Assembly: GCA_008690995.1 (NCBI GenBank)
Contig: VRMN01000005.1
Coordinates: 930,001 to 994,000 of the forward strand
DNA length: 64,000 nt
Direction: 5' to 3'
Source of the DNA: Porphyridium purpureum
Lineage: Eukaryota > Rhodophyta > Bangiophyceae > Porphyridiales > Porphyridiaceae
Numbering within the stretch: position 1 is the stretch's first letter; every line of letters starts with the position of its first letter. Below, one piece after another: positions 52,786-60,783 of the stretch. A program made the translations under genes and the position numbers. Below the pieces are notes generated by a model. That model was given only the letters and a program-made list of their open reading frames with translations, did not search any database and had not been told where the DNA came from.

Positions 52786-53562
52786 GAAATCGCTTTACAT
52801 TATAAATCTAACTTTAAATTCTCGCACGCTTGATGATGACAAGCGCACGAGCTCGGATGACACAACCCTTCTCAGATGACCGAACCCCAGCAACACGACG
52901 CACACAGCACAGAGAACACAACCACACGACGCACACAACACAGACGACGAATACCCGGGGCGTGGAAAATCCAACGTATAGGGCCTCTACTATTGCCCTT
53001 CGCGTCGGCACAGACAGCACCGGTCTCGACAGGGGCAGGGTGTCGTAACGGACAAAGCCGCCGTCTGCCTTCGGTGCTCTTGGAGCACCGAAACCCCCCA
53101 GACACGATGTGCTGCTGGCTCTGCTACACAGGCTCAGCAAAAGGCCCCACGCCTTCCGACGACCACGCCCAGGCACCCGACACCAAAGAACAACTCTTCC
53201 TTTATTCTCTGTTTCCTGCTCCCTTGCCTCTACTTCTTCCGCTCTCTAGAAATCCGGGGAACCGCACGGGCCCGCGCCCATTATATACCCCGCCGTCCTT
53301 GCTGTCCTTGACGCGGAAGGGAGAAATTATTTCTCCCAAAAGGCTGGGCTTTCTTCCGTTCGTTCCACGGAACGAAGCCACAGCCAGCCACGTCAGCAAG
53401 CGGCTCAATGGGTGCTGGCCGGCCGCCAAGCGGCTCCTGCTTCCCTCGGACACGCGACTTCGGCTCCTCGGGGCGAAAGACAACAATGCACAAACCAGAG
53501 GTACAGGGTAAAAAACCACGCGGGCGAAAAAGCCCCTGTACCTCAAACAATTCCGAGACGCC
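52786..53562. other. Non-coding stretch, probable LINE 3' region
   Basis: No gene is seen on either strand. It contains a repeated ACACGACGCACACA word near 52890-52945 and short palindromes, for example TTCGTTCC..GGAACGAA near 53361-53380. It could be LINE 3' UTR or an older truncated insertion. Confidence 0.4.
53498..53544. repeat. 11-bp perfect inverted repeat
   Basis: GAGGTACAGGG (53498-53508) pairs with CCCTGTACCTC (53534-53544) around a 25-base loop. It lies about 85-130 bases beyond the LINE ORF2 stop and could fold in the element's 3' RNA. Confidence 0.6.
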
Positions 53563-53627
53563 GGGTTACTCTGGTTACGATTTTACTGTCGGATCCTTAA
53601 CCTAAAGATAATCGCAAATCTAATGCA

Positions 53628-56600
53628 TTACCACTGTCCCGGAGCAGTGGCCAATGTCGAGAGACATGGTGTGGGCGCCAGGGAGCGGAGGCCCGAAGAG
53701 AGCCATTGCAGTCCCGCCACGGGGATGGCGGGTGCCGAATGCCGCAGAAGCACGGCCTCGGCTGCCGACCGGAAGACGGCCAAGGAAAGGGCCCGATGGA
53801 GAATCATCGAGGCTTGGCCGCGCCGCAGCTGCTTGGCCATCTGGAATGACCCCGCGAGCGAGGCCAGGAAAGGTCGGGCATCGTCGCCCAGGCGCCCAAA
53901 GATGTCCAGCACCAGCGGGCAAAACGAAGTCGGAGCCACCGCCGCAGAGTGAGCGGTGGCGCTGACTGCCGGCGGGCCCGGACGAGCCGACACGAGCGAA
54001 GTGTAGGCCGACAGCTTGGCCGCAGTCTTGATGCGAATGGCGGAGCCGGGCGTGCGCCGCGCACCTGCCTTGTCCGGCAGGACGACCGAGACGTCGACGC
54101 CGGTCGTGCCAATCAGTACGTCGTACGGCCGCCGAGCCGTGCTGGTGTCGCACACCGCGGGCTCGCGCACGGTCACCAGACCCGCCGCGTGGGCAAAGTC
54201 CCGGAGCGCTTCTGCCACGCGTTCGTGGCGCCCGTAGCGCGAGGGCCCGAACACACAAGCGAGCGCGTGCCGGCCCAGAGCGTCCAGGCGCTCGCCACAA
54301 ATGGCACCGGTCGTGGCCGAAATGGCCGGGCACCGAGTCTGCGAAGCAAACTGGGCCAAGCGCGTCGGGAGCCCGAGCATGTGGCGCACCGCTGCTTGCC
54401 ACACGTGCGGCCGCATCCGAGTCGCGTGACCTGCCAGAGGTGTAGCGCTCGGCATGCTCAGCCAAGCCAGCGCAAACGGAGCGGAAATGCCGTGCCTGCG
54501 GTGGAACTCCCACGTCGTGGTGCCTTGGTCAGAGAGCCAGTCTGTCTGCATTTTGCGGAAAAAGCGACGGCAACTCTGCGTCTGGGACGACAGGAGTGTT
54601 CCGGGAGGCGCATCGTCAGCGGCGACCGGCGCTGGGAGACAAGCCAGAGCCGCCTGGTCGCTGTGGAACCGAGCATCCCAGCGCACCAAAGTGGGTGGCA
54701 CCACATCATCGGGTACCTGGTCCAAGGCACGCGCGGCTGCACGGCTGCCTGCCGCGAACGCGAACGGAGCAACGTCGGTGAGCGCGGTCAGGCCGAGGCC
54801 CCCCATTGACAAGGGCAAGCGCCACTCGGGTCGGACGTCGGTGCCGTCGAGGCAGTCCGCCGGCGCAGTCCCGACTGTGCGTGCGACGCAGTGCCGCCAG
54901 CCTTCGTCAAAGGAAGCGAGCTCCGCACGGATCACATCGGCCGGCATGGTGCGCGTCAGGTGCGCGAGGCGGCGCGGGCCCACGCTGCCGCGGAGGAGGT
55001 GAAACGCCTCTTCGGAGCACGGCAACTCGGACACGGTGCGAGCCAGGTCGAGGACCTTGCGAGAGAGACGCGCGATGGGCGCCAGTGCACGGCCTGCACC
55101 GGTCGCGTCCAGGGGCACACCGAGAAGCTCCGCCTCGGACCACGAAGTGACGAGCAAGTCTTGCAGGCCGTCCGGCACATCGCTGCGCGTCATCGTGCCC
55201 GTCAAGATAAACTCGGTCTTTGCGCGATTGATCGCCAGGCCATGGGCCTGCGCGTCGTGCTCGAAGGCCAGAAGGAATGCAGCCAAGTGCGCTGGCGTGC
55301 CGACGACACAGCCGTCGTCCAAGTACCATACTTGGTGCACCTGCGGCGCCGAGAACTGGGCCAAGACGTTTTGCAGGACCAACGAAAACAAGAGCGGGCC
55401 AAGCGGGTCCCCTTGCTGCACGCCCCGAGCGCTGTACAGCATTTGGGTCCCGAGCCGAAGAGGAGAAGGTGTTGAGTAAGTTGACCGCACCAGCGGCCAC
55501 AACTCGGGAAAGCGCGCGTGCACCAAGCGAAGCAGCGTGTGGCGACTGACCGTGTTGAAAGCGTTCGCCAGGTCAATTTTCAGGGCCGCTACGGGCTCGG
55601 ACTGCGTTGGCTCGAGCACGGCCATGCGAGTACCCATGATGGCGGCCTCCAGGCCCGACTTGCGGCCTACGCCGAACTGCAGCGGAAGCAGGCTGTCCAC
55701 GGCAGCTTGGCCGAGGCAGCGGAGCGCAAGCTTGCCGAGCGCGCGACGAAGCACCTCACCCACCGCGATGGGTCGCACGCCGCCATCCTTCTTGCGCAAA
55801 GGAATAAGGCGGGCGTGGTTCCAGAGCGCTCCGGCCTGGCCCTCGAAGCCACGACGAACGAGCGCCTGCGACACTCGCAGCAGAGCCACTTGGACCTTGG
55901 AGCCGGCCACCTCGGTCTGAAGCGCTTGATGCAGCAGACTTGCCGACCAGCGGGACGGACCGCTCCCGCTGGTGTGGGGAATGGCGAGGATGAGCTGACG
56001 AATGTCGTCGCCCTCCCAAGGAACGTCGGCTGCGGATGTGGAGTCCTGACCAGGCCCGTGCGCGTCTTGGCGCTGTGAGCTGGTGTCGGCGGCTGACGGA
56101 TGCAGCGCGCGCAGCTTGGCAAGCACGTCATCAGTGACCTGATGAATGCCGCTGGACTCGAGAAGACGCGCGGCAGCCCCGATGTGGTGCGCGCGCATGT
56201 GCTTCTGAACCTGCTTTGCGAGCAGGTCTGGAGTCAGCGTACCCGTTGGCAAAGCAGCGTCTACCGGGACGGCCGAAACAAGCTCAGTGATGCTGTCCGC
56301 GCGCCACTTGTGGAGTCGGTCCACCAAGAAGGCCGCTCGTGCGCGGGACGGCTGTCGCCCGGGCGGCAGGCACAGAACCAATGTCGGGAACGTCCACAGC
56401 CGGCTCAGAGCGCGCACTTGCTCCAGTTCCGACGGCGCCCGCGCCAAGTCCTCCAGCATGGCTGCGAGCTCGAGCGCCACCGTGGCACTGAGCCGCTGCG
56501 GCACCCGCTTCCATGTTCTGACCTGCATTGCCAAAACCGCATCGACAAAACGGACGAGTGTATGGATGGAGGCGGCACCGAAAAACTCCGAGGGAGAGTT

Positions 56601-57599
56601 GCGGAGTTGCGCAAACACGTCGTCGAGCCCAGTCAGGTCATCTGCTGCGCGGTTGCGCCGGACAGCCAGCGTCTGGGCATGGGTGAGGCCCGAGCCACAA
56701 AGCACTGGGTCCAGGCATCGCGAGATGGCATGCGGGTGGTTCAGCGAGTTGACCTCGCAAATCTTGCCGCACGCTCGCTGGCCAACGCCCAGCGTGCGCA
56801 GAACCGCGGGCGGGACGGCGCGGACCTGCGCTGCAGAGTGGCGCGAGAAGTGGCGCACCTGCGAGGACCGAAGGTCGAGGCGAGTGTCACAGACTGGGCA
56901 CTTGGGCTTCGCGGTCGTACATGGTCCGCACTGACATGCCGAGTCAGCCTGGGTTCGTGGCACCGCCAGCCCGCATTTGTTTCTGCGCAGTTCCAGCGCG
57001 CCCCACACGTCCGCCGGTGGCATGATCGTGGGATGCTCGCGCCCCCAGTGGCGGCCGACGTGGGCCATGGAGCTGCTCGCAAACGGGCAACGCGGCTCCG
57101 GGCACGGATATTGCGGTGTCCGGGGCCGTGCTAGGCCGCCGCGACTCTGCGGCCGCTGTCCGTGGTCATCTGATGGCTGGCCTGCTCGCTCACGCTGGGG
57201 CAGCCAGTCATCCCCAGAGTCGGAGGTCGAGTAGGAGCTGTCGGTGGGCGACTCTGTATCGCCCAGGATCGGTGCACGGGAAAGCGTCGGACGCCGTCGC
57301 CGGAGTCCCGGCGCCATGATGGTTTCATTGCCCGTGCTCGGAGCGGGCCGACTTGGCGCGTCATTGGACGCGGAGGATGTCCGTTCGGCGCCAGTCTCGC
57401 GCACAGAAGTCAGACTGCCCCGTTGTCGGAGTGAGACTGCGGCATGCTCGGTGCGTACACCGACGTCCCCGCCGGCATCTGGAGTGTCCCAGGCCGCCCA
57501 GTCAGAGTCCGACTCGGACCCTGCCCGACCGGCTGCTTGCCGGTTCGGGGCATCCCCGAGAGTGGGTACAAACGTATCCTTACTCATCATGGTATTCAT
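53628..57599 (-). CDS. LINE ORF2: zinc fingers, reverse transcriptase, putative RLE nuclease
   Basis: Encodes 1323 residues. The N-terminal third is low complexity and then holds C2H2-type fingers (C-P-E-P-R-C-P-F..H..H; C-P-V-C..H..H). The RT core has R-P-I-A-V-G, motif A L-K-I-D-L-A-N-A-F-N (about 672), motif B G-V-Q-Q-G-D-P-L-G-P-L-L-F, and motif C Y-L-D-D (about 757-760). All catalytic Asp residues are present. A C-terminal C..C..H-A-L-A-C knuckle is followed by R-R-P-Y-D-V-L-I and V-D-V-S-V-V (about 1155), matching the restriction-like endonuclease region. ATG 57599 overlaps the ORF1 end; the frame stays open upstream to 57854 inside ORF1. The enzyme would nick DNA and prime reverse transcription from the cut. 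Confidence 0.85.
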   Translation of the reverse strand: MNTMMSKDTFVPTLGDAPNRQAAGRAGSESDSDWAAWDTPDAGGDVGVRTEHAAVSLRQRGSLTSVRETGAERTSSASNDAPSRPAPSTGNETIMAPGLRRRRPTLSRAPILGDTESPTDSSYSTSDSGDDWLPQRERAGQPSDDHGQRPQSRGGLARPRTPQYPCPEPRCPFASSSMAHVGRHWGREHPTIMPPADVWGALELRRNKCGLAVPRTQADSACQCGPCTTAKPKCPVCDTRLDLRSSQVRHFSRHSAAQVRAVPPAVLRTLGVGQRACGKICEVNSLNHPHAISRCLDPVLCGSGLTHAQTLAVRRNRAADDLTGLDDVFAQLRNSPSEFFGAASIHTLVRFVDAVLAMQVRTWKRVPQRLSATVALELAAMLEDLARAPSELEQVRALSRLWTFPTLVLCLPPGRQPSRARAAFLVDRLHKWRADSITELVSAVPVDAALPTGTLTPDLLAKQVQKHMRAHHIGAAARLLESSGIHQVTDDVLAKLRALHPSAADTSSQRQDAHGPGQDSTSAADVPWEGDDIRQLILAIPHTSGSGPSRWSASLLHQALQTEVAGSKVQVALLRVSQALVRRGFEGQAGALWNHARLIPLRKKDGGVRPIAVGEVLRRALGKLALRCLGQAAVDSLLPLQFGVGRKSGLEAAIMGTRMAVLEPTQSEPVAALKIDLANAFNTVSRHTLLRLVHARFPELWPLVRSTYSTPSPLRLGTQMLYSARGVQQGDPLGPLLFSLVLQNVLAQFSAPQVHQVWYLDDGCVVGTPAHLAAFLLAFEHDAQAHGLAINRAKTEFILTGTMTRSDVPDGLQDLLVTSWSEAELLGVPLDATGAGRALAPIARLSRKVLDLARTVSELPCSEEAFHLLRGSVGPRRLAHLTRTMPADVIRAELASFDEGWRHCVARTVGTAPADCLDGTDVRPEWRLPLSMGGLGLTALTDVAPFAFAAGSRAAARALDQVPDDVVPPTLVRWDARFHSDQAALACLPAPVAADDAPPGTLLSSQTQSCRRFFRKMQTDWLSDQGTTTWEFHRRHGISAPFALAWLSMPSATPLAGHATRMRPHVWQAAVRHMLGLPTRLAQFASQTRCPAISATTGAICGERLDALGRHALACVFGPSRYGRHERVAEALRDFAHAAGLVTVREPAVCDTSTARRPYDVLIGTTGVDVSVVLPDKAGARRTPGSAIRIKTAAKLSAYTSLVSARPGPPAVSATAHSAAVAPTSFCPLVLDIFGRLGDDARPFLASLAGSFQMAKQLRRGQASMILHRALSLAVFRSAAEAVLLRHSAPAIPVAGLQWLSSGLRSLAPTPCLSTLATAPGQW

Positions 57600-59703
57600 G
57601 AGCCCCGGAGGGCTGTGCAGATGACGGCGACTGGCTCGTGCGCGCTGGCGCCGTGGCCTGGATGAATGCGCCCCAAATGGCGTCATCCACACGGGGGCAG
57701 CCCGCACTGACCCCCTCGCACCGACTGCGGTGCATGCTGAGGGCCTTGCTGGACGTGCCCAGCTTGAACACGCGACCGCACGGGTACGCCCCGATGCCCG
57801 CCTGCGCCAGGCGCGCGCGATCAAGAAATGCGCCCGCAGCCGCGTGGGCGTCATTCATGTGCGCAACAAGTGCCTCGGTGGTGGCGTGCACGGTGTGGCT
57901 GCTCGTGCCTGCTGCACAATCCGCAGCGGGACAGCGAAGAGCCTGGTCTGTGCGTGTCGGGTCACCAACAAACGCGTCAGGAGCATCCGAGTGTGCTGCT
58001 CCAGGCAAGCTGGCCAAGCTCCCTGCCGGTGCGGTGCCGCTGTAGTCGGCCACCAGCCGCGCGTCTGGATGCGGCGGAGCTTCGGCTGCAAGCGCGGCCT
58101 GCGGGGCGTCGACGTCGGGCCCGACCTGCCCGTCTGGTCCAGGTGGTGTCTGCTGCTGCGAATCCGTACCCGCCGCTGGCTGCACGAAAAGCGCGCGAGA
58201 CGCCCGGGGTGTCCCGTCACGGAGAGCCCCCGAAGGTCGCTTCGGGTTGTGCTCCGGGGAGCTTTTCTCTGGTGCACCGTGCTTTGCTGCCGGTGAGCGC
58301 TCTGGCGTGCGCACCACTGCGCAAGGTCCTGCGACGAACTGTGAGGCCGGTCCCGGAGGACTGTCAGGACAGAGCGGCATAGACGAGTCCGAGCAGAATG
58401 CGACGGAGCTGGTCGAGCTCTCCTCGTCGGAGTGACCCGACGTGGTCGCCGCTGGGCTTTCATTGTCACCCATATCCACCGGCAGTCCGCATGCCTCACG
58501 GTCGGTCATAGTACTCGCGGTGCCTGGTGATACCGGCGGTGGTTCAGCCACACTCGCCCCAGGCTGAAGGGGCACGTGTGTTTCTGGCACCAACTCGGCT
58601 GGACGTGCGGCGCTACCCGACGTGGTGGCGCGAACCTTTGCAGCTGGTGGCCCAGGCGTCGTGCGCTCCAGGGTCTTGCGCAGGCGGTGGAGAAGTCCCA
58701 GCACAGCCTGCTTGCTCTTGAAAGAGCGGGCGTCCAGCGCACCCACGCGGTCCGTGTGCGTATGGGCGTCACGTACGAGAGCCGTGCGGGCCTTCTCCGA
58801 CAGACTCTGGCCCCAGCGGGCCACGTCTACGCCAAGGCGCTGCATAAGCGCGGCCGTGCGGGTTGTCCCGTTCCAGAACGGGATGGTGTTCACATGTACT
58901 GCCCTCACTCTCGGCAGCATGTCCACCAGCACCTCGGCGTACCCGACCGGCACCAGCACCAGGAAGGATGGAGACGGCGCGCCCGGCAACGACAGGACCT
59001 CCACTGGAAGTTTGCCCTCCACCTGCCGGCGCGGAGAGCTCGAAGCCACCAGCGCCCGGATGCCTTTGCGCACGGAGCGCGGCTCTGCCGAGGTGTGGCA
59101 GCTTGTCAGGACAATCCACTCGAACGACTGCATCCCCAGTGCAGTCTGGGTCCATCCAGCGCCGTCACGGCTGCCAGACGCAGCCTTGAGGTTGCTGGCC
59201 CGCGGGGTTTGTGCAAGCGCTGCTACAGGTGCCCGGCCTGTGAGTGTGCGGCCCATGTGCCCATCACCCTGGCCGGTCGCAGGGACTGGCCCCGCTTGAG
59301 CGACTCGTGCCGCCCACGACAATGAGCCCGATGGCACTGAGACGGAGGGAAGCGCTGCGGGGATGCCGCCAGCCGCGCGTGCCACACTGCCGATCTCCAC
59401 TGCAGCGGCATCGGTGCACCCAAGAAATGGCGGCGCCACAGTCTTCGCGTCGTGCGGGCGCGCGGGGCCCCACGAACGCATCAGCTCGTCTGCTCGAGCG
59501 CGGGCAAGACCCAGGATCCCTTGCACCATGAAGTCGTCGCCGGACGCCCGGGCCAGCGACCTCACCTCCGCGTCGGCCGCCTCCAAGTCACGGAGCAGCG
59601 CCTTGACGCGCACCAAAACCGCCACCGTCGGATCGGCGTCCGCGACCACCTCGATCGCCACGCCGGTGTTCCGACCCAAACCATCGCCTGCTGGGTCCCC
59701 CAT
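57580..59703 (-). CDS. LINE ORF1: zinc-finger protein
   Basis: Encodes 707 residues. Its N-terminal half includes an alpha/beta stretch (L-P-V-E-V-L-S-L-P, F-L-V-L-V-P-V-G-Y-A-E-V-L-V-D-M-L) of unknown fold. A Pro/Ser-rich linker follows. Near the C-terminus are two C2H2-like fingers: C-P-A-A-D-C..H-M-N-D-A-H (about 592-620) and Y-P-C-G..H-R-S-R-C (about 640-665), similar in style to the fingers of ORF2. It is likely a nucleic-acid-binding partner of the ORF2 protein. The last codons overlap the ORF2 ATGs (A-H-E-Y-H-D-E then stop). ATG 59703 is the first in frame; the frame is open without ATG to 59793. Confidence 0.75.
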   Translation of the reverse strand: MGDPAGDGLGRNTGVAIEVVADADPTVAVLVRVKALLRDLEAADAEVRSLARASGDDFMVQGILGLARARADELMRSWGPARPHDAKTVAPPFLGCTDAAAVEIGSVARAAGGIPAALPSVSVPSGSLSWAARVAQAGPVPATGQGDGHMGRTLTGRAPVAALAQTPRASNLKAASGSRDGAGWTQTALGMQSFEWIVLTSCHTSAEPRSVRKGIRALVASSSPRRQVEGKLPVEVLSLPGAPSPSFLVLVPVGYAEVLVDMLPRVRAVHVNTIPFWNGTTRTAALMQRLGVDVARWGQSLSEKARTALVRDAHTHTDRVGALDARSFKSKQAVLGLLHRLRKTLERTTPGPPAAKVRATTSGSAARPAELVPETHVPLQPGASVAEPPPVSPGTASTMTDREACGLPVDMGDNESPAATTSGHSDEESSTSSVAFCSDSSMPLCPDSPPGPASQFVAGPCAVVRTPERSPAAKHGAPEKSSPEHNPKRPSGALRDGTPRASRALFVQPAAGTDSQQQTPPGPDGQVGPDVDAPQAALAAEAPPHPDARLVADYSGTAPAGSLASLPGAAHSDAPDAFVGDPTRTDQALRCPAADCAAGTSSHTVHATTEALVAHMNDAHAAAGAFLDRARLAQAGIGAYPCGRVFKLGTSSKALSMHRSRCEGVSAGCPRVDDAIWGAFIQATAPARTSQSPSSAQPSGAHEYHDE

Positions 59704-59955
59704 CGCTGCAAACACCGCGCCGCCGAGTCGCGCGTCCACCCCTGCATGGATCGCGGCGGCTCGCGCGCCCGGCTCCGATTCGCCTAATAGCAATTCGCGT
59801 TAGGGTTTCCTTTTCCTAGTGTAGCTCATTAATGGAAAGTGCATTGCCCAGTGTTTTCACAGGCAAATGTGGAGCCAGAGAAGAGCTACCCGCAGACATT
59901 TTCGCCTTTCTCAAACGCCTCCTACTTCGAGCCAGTCCTTCGATTTAATGGTTTT

Positions 59956-60303
59956 GAGGGGTAGTCACTATCTGCTATATTAGTGGTTTTCAAATGCTAC
60001 GGGGTGGTCACCATCTGCTACAAAAATTGCATTGAAATGCTTATGCAAAACTCAGTACAAATTTAGCTTTTTTCAGAAGGAAATTTCGTGGTAAAATCGT
60101 CTTGTTTGAGGGGGTAGTCACCAAACGTAAGGGGGTAGTCACCGTGTGAAAGCGTATGAAAGTATCTCATTTTCATAGAGACGTGTTGTATCTAAATGAT
60201 TGTTTCCTGAGGGGGTAGTCACCATATGCAAGTGTATAAAAATGCTCCAGTTACTTATACACATTCTGTACTTAAATGGCATCAATCTGAGGGGGTGGTC
60301 ACC
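59956..60303. repeat. Degenerate array with GGGGGTAGTCACC core
   Basis: Six copies of G3-5-T-[AG]-GTCAC-[CT] begin at about 59957, 60000, 60110, 60131, 60211 and 60291. The last three are spaced exactly 80 bases. Units 60131-60210 and 60211-60290 also share the following GAAGCGTAT-like and TAAATG..TGA ends, so they are diverged 80-bp tandem repeats. The array lies just upstream of the LINE ORF1, in the place of a 5' UTR, and also beyond the 3' end of the helicase gene. Confidence 0.75.
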
Positions 60304-60783
60304 AAAAGGAAGCGTGTCTTTAGTTAAACAGGCGGCAACTACATGAGCGCATGGATTTTACCAGTGAAATCTAGCTTTCCAAAGTCAAATCATACAGCGA
60401 GGCCACTTTGCCACGAAAACTCGCCATGGCAAGCGCATATGCGGAACCCCCATGTTTACGATTTTTCCTGGTCAAAATGAGCGTTTTGGTACAGAAGCCT
60501 CTGGTTTCTATGTGGGGGAATTATTTTAGTAAGAGTAATTATCGTACTAAAACGATCGCATTTGACGGGTCGATGTTCATTTCAATGTCATCCCTACAGT
60601 GTTCGTGGGCAAGCCTTTAGCCGTGGAGTGTGAGCGAGGGTGGTCGTCGGGGTCGAGGCGGTCGAGGAGTGGTCTAGAGAAGTTTGAGGACGGGGCGGCG
60701 GGTTGTGGGCAATGGGCAGCAGCGTACCACAGTGTTTTTACTCATGAGGCAATCACACATGCAGAGTGGAGCTAGTGTCGGTT
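60304..60783. other. Spacer between repeat array and helicase gene
   Basis: No recognised gene. A 70-codon plus-strand frame (60408-60620) lacks any known feature. The region is AT-rich and then GC-rich near 60630-60710. Confidence 0.4.

Larger units (their letters stand above)
52765..60303 (-). mobile_element. Two-ORF LINE with probable restriction-like endonuclease
   Basis: A non-LTR retrotransposon on the minus strand. It comprises an upstream repeat array (5' UTR candidate), ORF1 (57580-59703), ORF2 (53628-57599), and a 3' flank with hairpins and GGGTTACTCT repeats. There is no apurinic-type endonuclease. Zinc fingers precede the reverse transcriptase and a CCHC plus PD..D-like domain follows, the layout of R2/NeSL/CRE-type elements that usually insert site-specifically. 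Both ORFs are open over their full length, so the copy is young. Outer limits are inferred: the 3' end may be at 53563 or 52765, and the 5' end near 59810 or beyond the array. No target-site duplication was found by eye. Confidence 0.5.

Noticed and set aside
53949-56934. Several plus-strand frames of 150-340 codons opposite the LINE ORF2
   Set aside because: GC-rich shadows of the reverse transcriptase ORF without domains.
57600-57854. Longer ORF2 start at 57854
   Set aside because: The extra 85 residues are the ORF1 C-terminus read in another frame, Arg-rich and without motif. The ATG cluster at the ORF1 stop is a better start.
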